Assembly (NCBI RefSeq): GCF_013167895.1
Contig: NZ_BLWC01000001.1
Location: 1,612,001-1,676,000 of the forward strand
Reading direction: 5' to 3'
Source of the DNA: Streptomyces fulvorobeus
Lineage (GTDB): Bacteria; Actinomycetota; Actinomycetes; Streptomycetales; Streptomycetaceae
Length of the DNA stretch: 64,000 bases
The notes under the pieces were generated by a model, which worked only from the letters and a program-made list of their open reading frames with translations, was not told where the DNA came from and made no database searches. Within the stretch, counting starts at the first letter, position 1, and every line of letters starts with the position of its first letter. Below are positions 27,688-36,671 of the stretch, piece after piece. Position numbers and translations under genes: made by a program.

Positions 27688-28290
27688 ATGGACGCCGTAC
27701 GTGTCGCTCTGCTGCGTGAAGTGCTCGCCGGGACCGAGTGGCCCGCGGCGACCCGGCGTTTCGCCGGCACGCTCCGCTCCTGCGTGGTCCCGCACGGCGG
27801 CGGTCTGCTGCTCGTGGGGACCGAGGGGTACGAGCCGTGGCATCTGACCGCGCATCTGATCGACGAGTCCGCCTGGTCGGGGCTGCCGGAGCTGCGGCCG
27901 ACGCTGGTGCGGCACCGGGTCGAGGCGGGTGATCCGGCGCATCTGGCCGTGGGACTGGGCCGGATCGAAGCGGCCAGGCGGGGTGAGACGCTGCTTCTGG
28001 TGGCTCCCGAGCGGCCGGACGGCGGACTGCTGGAGCGGGTGCACGACGCGCGGCGGGCCGGGGCGACGGTGCTGGCCCTGGACGGCGGCGACCCGGAGGT
28101 ACGGGGGCTGGCCCATGAGACGCTCTCGGTCACCGGGGAGGACGACGTGGACCTCGACACCGTCCAGCACCTGGTGAGCGCGGCGGCCGGGGAGAACAGC
28201 CGGCCCGCGGCGCACGGTCGCCGCTCGTTCCGCGACCGGCTCTCCCGGCTGGCCGACCAGCTGACCGCACCACCGCCCGCCCGCTGGTAA
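27688..28290 (+). CDS. Conserved actinobacterial protein of unknown function
   Basis: 200 aa soluble protein beginning MDAVRVALLREVLAGTEWPAATRRFAGTLR. It alternates beta-like and helical stretches (GGLLLVGTEGYEPWHLTAHLIDES, GETLLLVAPERPDGGLLERVHDARRAGATVLALDGGDPEVRGLAHETL) reminiscent of a small nucleotide- or sugar-isomerase-like alpha/beta fold, but I do not recognise a family and see no catalytic motif. The open frame extends far upstream; this ATG gives the first coding-like residues. 43 bp separates it from the following MFS gene, so they may be cotranscribed. Confidence 0.75.
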   Translation: MDAVRVALLREVLAGTEWPAATRRFAGTLRSCVVPHGGGLLLVGTEGYEPWHLTAHLIDESAWSGLPELRPTLVRHRVEAGDPAHLAVGLGRIEAARRGETLLLVAPERPDGGLLERVHDARRAGATVLALDGGDPEVRGLAHETLSVTGEDDVDLDTVQHLVSAAAGENSRPAAHGRRSFRDRLSRLADQLTAPPPARW

Positions 28291-28333
28291 ACCGCTTGCG
28301 CCGGGTGCGCGGGCGGCCGGAGCATGGCCCCTC

Positions 28334-29632
28334 GTGACGTCTCCGATCCCCCGGCGGTCCAGACTCGCCGCGCTGCTCCCCGATCTCTCGCCCTGGCGGT
28401 CATCGGCCGATTTCCGGCTGCTCTGGAGCCAGGGTCTGATCACCTACTTCGGCAGCTTCATGGCGCTGATCGCGCTGCCGCTCCAGATCAAGCACCTCAC
28501 CGGCTCGCCGCTGGCCGTAGGCGCGATGGGCGCCGTGGAGCTGGTGCCGCTGGTCGTGTTCGGGCTGTACGGCGGGGCGCTGGCCGACGCGGCGGACCGC
28601 CGCAAGGTCATCCTGGGTACGGAGGCGGGGCTCGGGCTGCTCGCCATGATCCTGCTGGTGAACGCGCTGATGCCTGATCCGGCGCTCTGGCCGCTCTACG
28701 CGGTGGCCGCCGGGGTCGCCGCGCTGGCGGGACTGCAACGGCCCGCGCTGGACTCACTGATCGCCCGGATCGTGCCGCACGGCCAGCAGACCGCGGCGGC
28801 GGCGCTGAACTCGCTGCGCTGGCAGGTCGGCGCGATCGCGGGCCCGGCGCTGGCGGGGCTGGTGGTGGCCTGGGCCGGGCACGCCACGGCGTACGCCGTC
28901 ACGGTCGTCACCTTCGCCGTCTCCGTCGTGCTCTGCCTGCGGCTCAGCCCGGCGCCGCCGGCCCATGACGCGCCCAAGCCGTCACTGCGCGGCATAGCCG
29001 AGGGCGCGCGGTACGCGTGGAGCAGGCCGGTGCTCCTGGGGACGTACGCGGTCGACATGGCGGCGATGTTCTTCGCCTTCCCGAACGCGGTCTTCCCCTT
29101 CCTGGCGGACGAGCTGGACGCGGAGTGGTCGCTCGGCCTGATGTACGCGGCGGGCTCGGTCGGCTCCCTGCTGCTGGGGCTGACCAGCGGCTGGACCTCG
29201 CGCGTACGCAGGCACGGACTGTTCGTGGTGTCCGGCGCGGCGGTCTGGGGCCTGGCGATCGCCGGGGCCGGCTGGTTCGGCGAGGTGTGGGCGGTACTCG
29301 TGTGCCTGGCGGTGGCGGGCGCGGGCGACATGCTCAGCGGCCTGGGCCGGGAGACGATCTGGAACCAGACCATTCCGGAGGAGCTGCGGGGCCGGCTGGC
29401 GGGCATCGAGGTGCTCTCGTACAGCGTCGGCCCGCAGCTCGGGCAGGTCAGGGCCGGTGCGATGGCGGGCTGGACGGGGACGCGCCCGGCGGTCTGGACC
29501 GGCGGGGTCGCGTGCGTCGCGTCGGTCGCCCTGCTGACGGCGGCGCTCCCGAAGCTCCTGTCGTACGACTCCGAGACGGACGAGGACGCGGCCAGACGCC
29601 GCGCGCGGCACCCGGACCCCTCCGGCGCCTGA
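28334..29632 (+). CDS. MFS transporter, EntS-like
   Basis: 432 aa, about 12 hydrophobic segments, resembling the enterobactin exporter (EntS)/TetV-like branch: [41 protein letters not shown] at the N-terminus and [21 protein letters not shown] as motif A. The late motif [36 protein letters not shown] is characteristic of this subgroup. GTG start follows a short gap after the upstream hypothetical. Function as an exporter is by family; no siderophore biosynthesis gene lies close by. Confidence 0.87.
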   Translation: MTSPIPRRSRLAALLPDLSPWRSSADFRLLWSQGLITYFGSFMALIALPLQIKHLTGSPLAVGAMGAVELVPLVVFGLYGGALADAADRRKVILGTEAGLGLLAMILLVNALMPDPALWPLYAVAAGVAALAGLQRPALDSLIARIVPHGQQTAAAALNSLRWQVGAIAGPALAGLVVAWAGHATAYAVTVVTFAVSVVLCLRLSPAPPAHDAPKPSLRGIAEGARYAWSRPVLLGTYAVDMAAMFFAFPNAVFPFLADELDAEWSLGLMYAAGSVGSLLLGLTSGWTSRVRRHGLFVVSGAAVWGLAIAGAGWFGEVWAVLVCLAVAGAGDMLSGLGRETIWNQTIPEELRGRLAGIEVLSYSVGPQLGQVRAGAMAGWTGTRPAVWTGGVACVASVALLTAALPKLLSYDSETDEDAARRRARHPDPSGA

Positions 29633-29672
29633 GCAAGCGGCCGGGGGCCGCGGGTGCGGGGGGCGCGTCCGG

Positions 29673-29903
29673 TCAGTCGCCGGGGGTCCCTGGGGCCGGC
29701 TTGTCGTGCCACTTCGGATCGGTCTCCCACTCCAGGTTCCGTTCCTGGGCGGTCTCCATGGCGAGACGTGCCTCCTCCGGCGTCGTATAAGGGCCGAACC
29801 GGTCCTTGGCCGGGCACTCGGGGCCTTCCTCGACCTTCTTGTGCTCCAGGCAGTAGTACCACTCGCCCGGCTTGCCGGCCGTGCGCTTCTTGAACAGGGC
29901 CAT
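29673..29903 (-). CDS. Small conserved Streptomyces protein
   Basis: 76 aa: [56 protein letters not shown], acidic C-terminus. CLEH and [11 protein letters not shown] suggest a small fold with a Cys/His pair and a SPOR-like GPYTTPEEA turn. Good GGAAAGGAAAT ribosome site before the ATG. The open frame extends upstream across map, but that part is a shadow of map. Divergent from map; function unknown. Confidence 0.75.
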   Translation of the reverse strand: MALFKKRTAGKPGEWYYCLEHKKVEEGPECPAKDRFGPYTTPEEARLAMETAQERNLEWETDPKWHDKPAPGTPGD

Positions 29904-29947
29904 CCCATTTCCTTTCCTCACGGACATGCTGCCCGCGGACCGCTGGT

Positions 29948-29953
29948 TAGACT
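29948..29953 (+). promoter_or_regulatory. -10 element of leaderless map transcript
   Basis: TAGACT, a near-consensus Streptomyces -10 hexamer, lies 7 nt before the map ATG and no Shine-Dalgarno sequence intervenes. The mRNA should therefore start at the A of the ATG. Confidence 0.75.
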
Positions 29954-29960
29954 CGCTGGC

Positions 29961-30818
29961 ATGTCTGGCCAGTCGCTGCTCGTACCAGGGGAGATCACTC
30001 CCATTCGTTCCGTCCCCGGAAACATCCGGCGCCCCGAGTATGTGGGCAGGCCGGCTCCGGCGCCCTACACCGGGCCCGAGATCCAGGACGCCGAGACCGT
30101 CGAACGGATGCGGATCGCGGGCCGTATCGCCGCCCGGGCGATGGAGGAGGCCGCGAAGCACATCGCTCCGGGCGTCACCACCGACGAGCTCGACCGGGTC
30201 GCCCACGACTTCATGGTGGATCACGGCGCGTACCCCTCGACGCTCGGTTACCGGGGCTTCCCCAAGTCGCTCTGCTCCTCGCTCAACGAGGTCATCTGTC
30301 ACGGCATCCCGGACTCCACCGTGCTGCGCGACGGCGACATCGTGAACCTCGACGTCACCGCGTACATCAACGGGGTGCACGGCGACAACAACGCCACGTA
30401 TCTGTGCGGGGATGTCGACGAGGAGTCGCGGCTGCTCGTCGAGCGCACCCGGGAGGCACTGAACCGGGCCATCAAGGCGGTCCGGCCGGGGCGGCAGATC
30501 AACGTGATCGGCCGGGTCATCGAGTCGTACGCGAAGCGCTTCGGTTACGGGGTGGTGCGGGACTTCACCGGGCACGGGATCAACTCCTCGTTCCACTCCG
30601 GTCTCATCGTCCCCCACTACGACAGCCCGCACGCCACCACGGTGATGCAGCCCGGGATGACGTTCACGATCGAGCCGATGCTGACGCTGGGCACCCATGA
30701 GCACGACATGTGGGACGACGGCTGGACCGTGGTGACCAAGGACCGCAAGCGGAGCGCGCAGTTCGAGCACACGCTCGTGGTGACCGACACCGGGGCGGAG
30801 ATCCTTACTCTTCCGTAG
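29961..30818 (+). CDS. map: Type I methionine aminopeptidase
   Basis: Removes the initiator methionine from nascent proteins; 285 aa, cytoplasmic, di-metal. All ligands are visible: [19 protein letters not shown] (two Asp), [11 protein letters not shown] (His), TIEPML (Glu) and QFEHTLVV (Glu). The N-terminal extension ([30 protein letters not shown]) is that of the actinobacterial MapB-like class. Probably leaderless, with TAGACT 7 nt upstream. The stop TAG is directly and in frame followed by the decayed heme oxygenase. Confidence 0.95.
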   Translation: MSGQSLLVPGEITPIRSVPGNIRRPEYVGRPAPAPYTGPEIQDAETVERMRIAGRIAARAMEEAAKHIAPGVTTDELDRVAHDFMVDHGAYPSTLGYRGFPKSLCSSLNEVICHGIPDSTVLRDGDIVNLDVTAYINGVHGDNNATYLCGDVDEESRLLVERTREALNRAIKAVRPGRQINVIGRVIESYAKRFGYGVVRDFTGHGINSSFHSGLIVPHYDSPHATTVMQPGMTFTIEPMLTLGTHEHDMWDDGWTVVTKDRKRSAQFEHTLVVTDTGAEILTLP

Positions 30819-31151
30819 TCCTCCACGCCGATCCGCACGGCCTCGCACCAGCAGCACACCGAGGCCGAGACATCGACGTTCATGGGTGATCTGCTCGGCG
30901 GACGCCTGGGGGTCGACGCCTGCACGCGCTGCACCGAGCAGCTGTGGTTCGTCTACCGGGCACTGGAGGACGGTGCCGAGCTCCTGCGGAACGACCCGGG
31001 CGCGTTCAAGCGGGGTCACCGTGGGCTCCTGGACGCGGTGAACGCCGACGACTTGGAGAAGCAGCGGATCATCGACGAGTGCAGGCGCGCCTTCGCGCTG
31101 AACACCGCCGTCTTCAGGGAGCTGGGCGAGGCGTCCCCGCTCAGCGCGTGA
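30819..31151 (+). pseudogene. Decayed biliverdin-forming heme oxygenase
   Basis: From 30819 the frame reads STPIRTASHQQHTEAETSTF then MGDLLGGRLGVDACTRCTEQLWFVYRALEDGAELL, matching the N-terminal part of bacterial heme oxygenases including the proximal heme His in QQHTEAE. It then jumps to FKRGHRGLLDAVNADDLEKQRIIDECRRAFALNTAVFRELGE, which matches the C-terminal helix. Roughly half the protein is missing in between, including the distal helix with the expected YLGDLSGGQ motif, and there is no start codon between the map stop and residue 22. An ATG at 30882 could make an 89-aa peptide, but it could not bind heme. An in-frame internal deletion plus loss of the start is the simplest reading. Confidence 0.75.
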
Positions 31152-31166
31152 CGCGCCCGGCCGGTC

Positions 31167-31850
31167 TCACGCACCGGCCAGGACGGGGTTCCTCAGAAGG
31201 ACCCGGCCCCCGACCTCCACCGTGCCGTCCGGCGCGGGGGCCGCGAGGATCTGGGAGCCGCGCCCCTGCCGGATGTTCAGGGCGCGGCCGAGCGCGGAGC
31301 TGAGCAGCAGAGCCGCCGCGCCGGTCGCCTCGTCCTCCGCGATCCCGTCGCCCCTGCGGGGGAAGGCACGGGCCCTGACGCGCCCCGCGGCCTCGTCCTC
31401 CCAGGCCCACACGTATAGCCACCCCTCGCCGGGCGGCGGTCCCGTCAGCGCCTCGACCTGGGCCGCGGAGGCGTATCGCTCCAGCGTCCTGGGCGGCACC
31501 CACTCGGGGCGGGCGCTGATCCAGGTGAACTCCCCGTCCTGGCGGGCGAACACGTCTCCCACCGGCAGTTCCAGGACCTCCAGGTCGAGCAGCCAGGCCG
31601 TGCCGACGAGCGGGTGCCCGGCGAACGGCAGCCGCGTACCGGGGGTGTAGATGTCGACACGTCCGCGCTCCGGGTCGTCCACGAACACGGTCTCGCTGAA
31701 CCCGAGCGTGCGCGCCAGCTTTTGGCGGGACGCCTCGTCGGGGTAGGCCGCCCCCTCGCGTACGACCCCGAGCGCGTTGCCGTGCCTGCCGTCCGGGCCG
31801 CAGAACACACGCAGTACGTCGATGCCGCCGGGTACGCCGATGTCGTTCAC
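31167..31850 (-). CDS. PhzF-family isomerase-like protein (first copy)
   Basis: About 226 aa of the PhzF/diaminopimelate-epimerase fold. Family features: VLRVFCGPDGRHGNALGVV at the N-terminus (beta-1 with the GN motif), LPFAGHPLVGTAWLL (catalytic Gly-His region), and EDEATGAAALLLSSALGR near the C-terminus, the second-domain DxATG signature. The reaction is unknown; relatives include phenazine-pathway isomerase and many uncharacterised proteins. Start uncertain: GTG at 31850 puts beta-1 near the N-terminus, while an in-frame ATG at 31964 would add 38 low-complexity residues. A second, longer PhzF homologue lies at 43044. Confidence 0.82.
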   Translation of the reverse strand: MNDIGVPGGIDVLRVFCGPDGRHGNALGVVREGAAYPDEASRQKLARTLGFSETVFVDDPERGRVDIYTPGTRLPFAGHPLVGTAWLLDLEVLELPVGDVFARQDGEFTWISARPEWVPPRTLERYASAAQVEALTGPPPGEGWLYVWAWEDEAAGRVRARAFPRRGDGIAEDEATGAAALLLSSALGRALNIRQGRGSQILAAPAPDGTVEVGGRVLLRNPVLAGA

Positions 31851-31990
31851 GAGCGCATTCAAGCACCGTACGGACTCCCCCGGCGCGCCAGGGCTCGCGG
31901 TATCCGGTCCCCCGCCCGCGGCCTTCCCCGTCCCGGTAGGGTTCGGACCGTCAGTGCGGGCCACGGATCAGAAGGCGCAGAAGGCAACGG

Positions 31991-32971
31991 ATGACAAGGC
32001 TGGGGCGACTGGCGGCGGGGCTCGCGACGGCGGTGGCGCTGAGCGTGACGGCGAGCGGCTGCGTGACGGTGCACGGCGAGCTGGAAGTCGTGCCGGGAGC
32101 GACGGAGTCCGAGGCCGCGCGGGCGCTGGAGGAGTTCACCACCGCCTACAACGAGGCGGACAAGGCGTACGATCCGGCGCTCGACGCGGACCGGGTGACC
32201 GGGTCGCTCGGCGCGATCAACCAGGCGGGCCTCAGGGCGCGGCAGAAGAACAGTCCGGACGGCAACGCGTCCCACCGGCCGCTGGAGCTGACCGACGCGT
32301 CGTTCACCATCCCGCTGAAGGCCGGCTGGCCGCGGTGGTTCGTCGCGGACACCGACTCCAACCGCGACCAGGACACCGGGAAGCTGGACACCCGCTGGCT
32401 GCTGGCCTTCGTGAAAACCGGTCCTGACGCACTGTGGAAGGCCGCCTATCTGGCGGTCGTCACCCCCGCCCAGCTCCCCCGCTTCCGGCTGGACGGCGAC
32501 GGCCGGGCGGAGCCGGTGGACTCCTCAGCCGGTCAACTGGCCGTGGCCCCGGCCGAGTTGGGAACCGCGTACACCGGGTATCTGAAGGACGGCACGCCGG
32601 ATGTGTTCGCTCCGGGACCCGCTACGTCGGCCTGGCGGGACGCGCGCAGGAACACACGCGTGGCCGGGTTCTCCTACCAGTACGCCGACCAGCCCCTGGA
32701 CGGGGGGACCTTCGCGCCGCTCGGCCTGACGACGCAGGACGGCGGGGCGCTGGTCTTCTTCAGCAGCAGGCACTTCGAGCGGCAGACGGCGGCCCGGGGC
32801 CTGCGGCCCCCGGTCAACCCGGACGTCCAGGCGCTGCTGACGGGCGAGGTGAAGAGCTCCCTCACCAAGGAGCGGGTCTCCAGCCAGCTCGTGTACGTCC
32901 CCGCGAAGCCGGGTGGCCGGGTGCGCGTGCTGAACCGCCTGCCCGGCCTCACGGCCGCGCGGGGTTCGTGA
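31991..32971 (+). CDS. Lipoprotein of unknown function
   Basis: 326 aa. Signal peptide MTRLGRLAAGLATAVALSVTASGC with a TASGC lipobox (Cys24), so a surface-anchored lipoprotein. Mature part begins VTVHGELEVVPGATESEAARALEEFTTAYNEADKAYDP, a stretch found in a conserved actinobacterial lipoprotein family without assigned function, followed by WLLAFVKTGPDALWKAAYLAVV and a C-terminal LVYVPAKPGGRVRVL. ATG preceded by AGAAGGCA. Divergent from the PhzF gene and tail-to-tail with the prim-pol-domain gene 11 bp away. Confidence 0.82.
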   Translation: MTRLGRLAAGLATAVALSVTASGCVTVHGELEVVPGATESEAARALEEFTTAYNEADKAYDPALDADRVTGSLGAINQAGLRARQKNSPDGNASHRPLELTDASFTIPLKAGWPRWFVADTDSNRDQDTGKLDTRWLLAFVKTGPDALWKAAYLAVVTPAQLPRFRLDGDGRAEPVDSSAGQLAVAPAELGTAYTGYLKDGTPDVFAPGPATSAWRDARRNTRVAGFSYQYADQPLDGGTFAPLGLTTQDGGALVFFSSRHFERQTAARGLRPPVNPDVQALLTGEVKSSLTKERVSSQLVYVPAKPGGRVRVLNRLPGLTAARGS

Positions 32972-32982
32972 CCGCGGCGCGG

Positions 32983-33729
32983 TCAGCGGCTCAGCGGCCA
33001 GGCCACCGCATCGTGGTCGAGATCGCTCTGCTCGGCGGAGTCCGCGTACTGCGCGCACGCGTCGGTGAGCGTCTCCAGCAGGGTCAGCGGGTCGGGCAGC
33101 GGGTGCTCGGGTCCCCGCAGCCAGTGCACGTCCAGCTCACCGGGGAGCCGGGCGGGCGGCAGGAGCACGTAGCTGCCGCGGCAGTGCCAGCGCAGCCCGG
33201 GGTGCTCGTCCATGGTCTCGGGGTGGCAGTCGAGCTCACAGGGCCACCACTCGTCCTCGTCCTCCGGGGTGCCGCGGGTTGCGGCGAAGAAGAGCATCCG
33301 GTCCCGGCCCGACCTGGCGACGGGGCCCACCTCGATGTCCGCTGCGAGGAGCCGCTCCAGGGCTCCGGCGCCGGCGGTCACCGGGACGTCCAGGACGTCG
33401 TGGATCAAGCCCGTCGCGGTGATGAAGTTGGCCAGTGGCTGGCCTTCGGCCCACCGCTCGATCTGCGCGTGGTCGGTCGTCGACTGCGTCTGCCAGGCGA
33501 ACGAGACCGGGTGGCGCGCGGGGGTGGGACATCCGATGCGGTCGCACGAGCACCGGTGGCCGTTCGGGTGCGCGGCGGGCGCGATCGGCATGCCCGCGTC
33601 GGCGACGGCGAGCAGCAGCGCGAGGCGGGCCGTGTCATCGGCTTCGGCCCGCTGCGGCTTGGGTCGTCGCCGCAGCCACTGGGAAATCCTGTTCTCTGTG
33701 CCGCGATAACGGCCGGAATCGGCGCCCAT
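32983..33729 (-). CDS. Bifunctional DNA primase/polymerase-domain protein
   Basis: 248 aa protein with the N-terminal prim-pol-like fold widespread in Streptomyces as stand-alone genes. Visible: ALLLAVADAGMPIAPAAHPNGHRCSCDRIGCPTPARHPVSFAWQTQSTTD, the Cys-containing segment typical of these proteins (CSCDRIGC, GKHP-like ARHP), then ERWAEGQPLANFITATGLIHDVLDVP. A catalytic DxD is not obvious, so polymerase activity is doubtful. ATG has GGTGAGGGGAT upstream. No helicase, plasmid or phage gene is near, so this is a chromosomal house gene of unclear role. Confidence 0.75.
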   Translation of the reverse strand: MGADSGRYRGTENRISQWLRRRPKPQRAEADDTARLALLLAVADAGMPIAPAAHPNGHRCSCDRIGCPTPARHPVSFAWQTQSTTDHAQIERWAEGQPLANFITATGLIHDVLDVPVTAGAGALERLLAADIEVGPVARSGRDRMLFFAATRGTPEDEDEWWPCELDCHPETMDEHPGLRWHCRGSYVLLPPARLPGELDVHWLRGPEHPLPDPLTLLETLTDACAQYADSAEQSDLDHDAVAWPLSR

Positions 33730-33868
33730 CTATCCCCTCACCTCAGCGTTGCCTCTCCATCGTCCCACCATCCTGCTCCCCGGGTGGCCAGAGTTCTCAA
33801 GCGGGCACGGGGGAAATGCGCCGAGGTGCGCGCTCGCACCTCCGATGTCATGACATTCCGGTTACCGG

Positions 33869-34483
33869 TCACCGGTCCGCCAGGAGGCCGCAAAGGGCGT
33901 GGTCGACCACCGAGTCGGCGTACGCGTGGGTCAGCGGGAGGGTCCGGAGCAGCCAGCGGTGGGTCAGAGGGGCGATCAGCAGCTCCACGGCGACCCGGGG
34001 GTCGATATCGGCACGCAACTGCCCGGCCTCCTGGGCGGCGCGCAGCCGTGTGACATACAACTGGACCTGAGGGGCGAGCAGCTTCTCGGCGAATTGGGCG
34101 CCCAGCTCCGGGTCGACGATCCCTTCGGCGGTGAGTGCGCGGGTCGGCCCCTCGAACACGGGATCGTTGAGTTCGTCGACGGTGGCCCGCAGGACGCGCT
34201 TGAGATCGGCCGCGAGATCCCCGGTGTCGGGCAGCCCTCGCGGCTCCCCGGCGGCCTCCGCCGCCCGCTCCGCGAGATCGGTGAACGCCTCCAGCAGCAC
34301 GGCCGCCTTCGAGGGCCACCAGCGGTAGATGGTCTGCTTGCCGACCCCGGCGCGGGCGGCGATGCCCTCGATCGTGGTCCTGCCGTAGCCGGCCTCCGCG
34401 ATCAGGGCCAGGGCGGCGTCGTGGATGGCGCGCCTGGAGCGGTCGCTGCGGCGGCTGGAGTCAGGTGCCTTCGAGGGTGCCAT
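33869..34483 (-). CDS. TetR-family transcriptional regulator
   Basis: 204 aa. HTH at about 13-59: SDRSRRAIHDAALALIAEAGYGRTTIEGIAARAGVGKQTIYRWWPSKAAVLLEAF, the AcrR-like sequence with the recognition helix GVGKQTIYRWW. The C-terminal domain (TetR_C type with AQFAEKLLAPQVQLYVTRLRAAQEAGQLRADIDP) senses an unknown ligand. ATG at 34483 has GGCGG 5 nt upstream; another ATG nine bases earlier is possible. Divergent from ddaH, which it may regulate. Confidence 0.9.
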   Translation of the reverse strand: MAPSKAPDSSRRSDRSRRAIHDAALALIAEAGYGRTTIEGIAARAGVGKQTIYRWWPSKAAVLLEAFTDLAERAAEAAGEPRGLPDTGDLAADLKRVLRATVDELNDPVFEGPTRALTAEGIVDPELGAQFAEKLLAPQVQLYVTRLRAAQEAGQLRADIDPRVAVELLIAPLTHRWLLRTLPLTHAYADSVVDHALCGLLADR

Positions 34484-34664
34484 GTCCGCCAATCTAGCGC
34501 GGAATCAGCCGATACGTCTCGTCTCGCATCGATCGGGAGAGCCCTGCGCGAACCACCCGATCGGTCCACTGCGCAACGGCCGGGGACGGCGCACCATGAG
34601 CTCACGCGCCGATCGTGCGTCCCACCGTTCCGCAGCCCAGGCTGCCGTTCGAGAGGAGCCCGCA

Positions 34665-35534
34665 TTGCCCATCCGCCGCCCGGCCGCCACCCCTGACGCA
34701 GGCGCTCCGCGCCACACCCCCAGCCGTCGGGCCACTCCTCGCCGCTATCTGATGTGCGCCCCCGACCACTTCCGGGTCACCTACTCCATCAACCCGTGGA
34801 TGGACCCCTCCAAACCCGTCGACCTGGCGCTGGCCCGGACCCAGTGGGAGGACCTGCGCGACCGCTACCGCGCTCTCGGGCACACCGTCGAGCTGCTGAC
34901 GCCCCGGCCCGATCTGCCCGACATGGTCTTCGCCGCCAACGGGGCCACCGTGATCGGCGGCCGTGTGCTGGGCGCCCTGTTCGCCTACCGGGAGCGGTAC
35001 GCCGAGGCGGAGGCCCACCGGCACTGGTTCGGGGCGCACGGCTTCACGGAGATCCGGGAGCCGGAGCACGTCAACGAGGGCGAGGGCGACTTCGCGGTCA
35101 CCTCCTCGTACCTCCTGGCGGGGCGCGGCTTCCGCTCCAGTCCGCTGTCGCACGGCGAGGCGCAGGAGTTCTTCGGGCGTCCGGTCATCGGCCTCGATCT
35201 GGTGGACCCGCGCTACTACCACCTGGACACGGCGCTGTGCGTCCTGGACGAAGCGGGCGACGAGGTCATGTACTACCCGGGGGCCTTCTCGGCCGGCAGC
35301 CGGTCCGTGCTGGCCAGGCTCTTCCCCCACGCGCTGGTCGCCCGGGAGCCTGACGCGGCGGCGCTCGGGCTCAACGCGGTCAGCGACGGCCTCCACGTCC
35401 TGCTGCCGCAGGCCGCCACGGGCCTCTTCGACCCGCTGCGCGAGCGGGGTTTCGATCCGGTGCCGATGGATCTGGGTGAACTGCTGAAGGGCGGCGGCAG
35501 CGTGAAGTGCTGCACCCAGGAGCTACGGCTGTGA
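34665..35534 (+). CDS. ddaH: Dimethylarginine dimethylaminohydrolase-like enzyme
   Basis: Guanidino-modifying hydrolase converting N-omega-methylated arginine to citrulline and methylamines; 289 aa with the chosen start. Signatures of the arginine-deiminase/DDAH superfamily: YLMCAPDHFRVTYSINPWMDPS, DMVFAANGATVIGG, HVNEGEGDFAVTSSYLLAG, LDTALCVLD and C-terminal KGGGSVKCCTQEL carrying the catalytic Cys. Start uncertain: TTG at 34665 has a strong GAGAGGAG site 6 nt upstream, while ATGs at 34596 (longer) and 34752 (MCAPDHF, truncating) are alternatives. It overlaps the convergent Rsm22 gene by 12 bp. Confidence 0.85.
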   Translation: MPIRRPAATPDAGAPRHTPSRRATPRRYLMCAPDHFRVTYSINPWMDPSKPVDLALARTQWEDLRDRYRALGHTVELLTPRPDLPDMVFAANGATVIGGRVLGALFAYRERYAEAEAHRHWFGAHGFTEIREPEHVNEGEGDFAVTSSYLLAGRGFRSSPLSHGEAQEFFGRPVIGLDLVDPRYYHLDTALCVLDEAGDEVMYYPGAFSAGSRSVLARLFPHALVAREPDAAALGLNAVSDGLHVLLPQAATGLFDPLRERGFDPVPMDLGELLKGGGSVKCCTQELRL

Positions 35535-36521
35535 GGTGCCGGGCGGCCAGGCGTCACCCCACGCGGTGTCCCTGGCCGCCCGGTACAGCTCACCGTGGCG
35601 CCTGGTGACGGTGGAGCGCCGGAGCGCCTCGTCGCGGGTGCAGAGTTCCAGGAGCACCTGCCCCTTGCGGATCTGCGGCCTGCGGGTGACGCGGGCGGCG
35701 GCCGGTGTCACCGGGAAACGCGTCGCCGCCAGGTAACTGAACTTCTCGTCCTCGTGGCTCAGGGTGCCGCCCTTCACCTGCCGGTGCAGCGAGGAGCGGC
35801 TGACCCGGGCGGAGAAGTGGCACCAGTCGGTGCCCGGCTCGACCGGGCAGGCGTCGTCGTGGGGGCAGGGCGCCGCGACGGTGAACCCGGCGGCGGTCAG
35901 CCGGGTGCGGGCCTCGATGACCCGCTCGTACCCGTCGGGGGTGCCGGGCTCCACGATCACCACGGCCTGCGCGGCGCCCGCCGCCGCGTCGAGCAGTTCG
36001 GCCCTGGCCCCGGGGGTGAGCTCCTTGAGCACGTAGGAGACGGTCACCAGGTCCGTCGGCGCGAGCTCCAGCGCGGCGCCGATCCTGGCCCGCTGCCACC
36101 GGGCGCCGCGCAGTCCTGGCAGGTCCGAGGCGGCGGCCAGTTCGCGGCCGAGTACCAGCGCGGGTTCGGCCCAGTCCAGGACGGTGGTGGCCGCCCCCTC
36201 CCAGGCTCCGGCGACCGCCCAGCTCGCCGCCCCCGTGCCGCCCCCGACGTCGGTGTGCGTGGCGGGCGCCCAGTGCGGGGCCGCGTCGCGCAGGGCTGCG
36301 AGCGCGGACCGTACCGCTTCGAAGGTCGCGGGCATGCGGTACGCGGCGTACGCGACGACGTCGGACCGGTCGCGCAGGACCGGCGCGTCGGTCGGGGTGG
36401 TGCCCCGGTAGCTGGCGATCAGCCGGTCGACGGCCTGGGTGGCCTGCTTGGGCGGCAGCCCGTCGAGCAGCGCGGCCAGGGCCGAGCGCAGGGCTTCCGC
36501 GGTGGGGGTGGTGGCGTTCAC
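35523..36521 (-). CDS. Rsm22-family small-subunit ribosome-associated methyltransferase
   Basis: 332 aa. SAM-binding motif THTDVGGGTGAASWAVAGAW at about 94-113 and a C-terminal cysteine cluster, PCPHDDACPVEPGTDWCHF, which in this family coordinates an iron-sulfur cluster. Rsm22 proteins are mitochondrial/bacterial ribosome-associated factors; a catalytic role is presumed. GTG start (VNATTPTAEALRSALAALL) is chosen; the open frame upstream is compositional shadow. Tail-to-tail overlap with ddaH. Confidence 0.85.
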   Translation of the reverse strand: MNATTPTAEALRSALAALLDGLPPKQATQAVDRLIASYRGTTPTDAPVLRDRSDVVAYAAYRMPATFEAVRSALAALRDAAPHWAPATHTDVGGGTGAASWAVAGAWEGAATTVLDWAEPALVLGRELAAASDLPGLRGARWQRARIGAALELAPTDLVTVSYVLKELTPGARAELLDAAAGAAQAVVIVEPGTPDGYERVIEARTRLTAAGFTVAAPCPHDDACPVEPGTDWCHFSARVSRSSLHRQVKGGTLSHEDEKFSYLAATRFPVTPAAARVTRRPQIRKGQVLLELCTRDEALRRSTVTRRHGELYRAARDTAWGDAWPPGTSQP

Positions 36522-36671
36522 CGCCGAATTGTAGGCGCAGGGAGCGGGCCGGCCGCGGCCCGTACTCCGCACGGAACCTGCGGAGAACGGCTGCACGGCC
36601 GAACTGCTGTCCGTTTGGGGCCGGTTGCTACGCTGACCGCCGGGGTTCGGGGATCGCTCATCGGGGGGACC

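Noticed and set aside
30882..31151. An 89-residue functional small protein starting at 30882
   Set aside because: Similarity to heme oxygenase starts upstream of that ATG in the same frame and skips the protein's middle; a remnant explains it better than a new gene.
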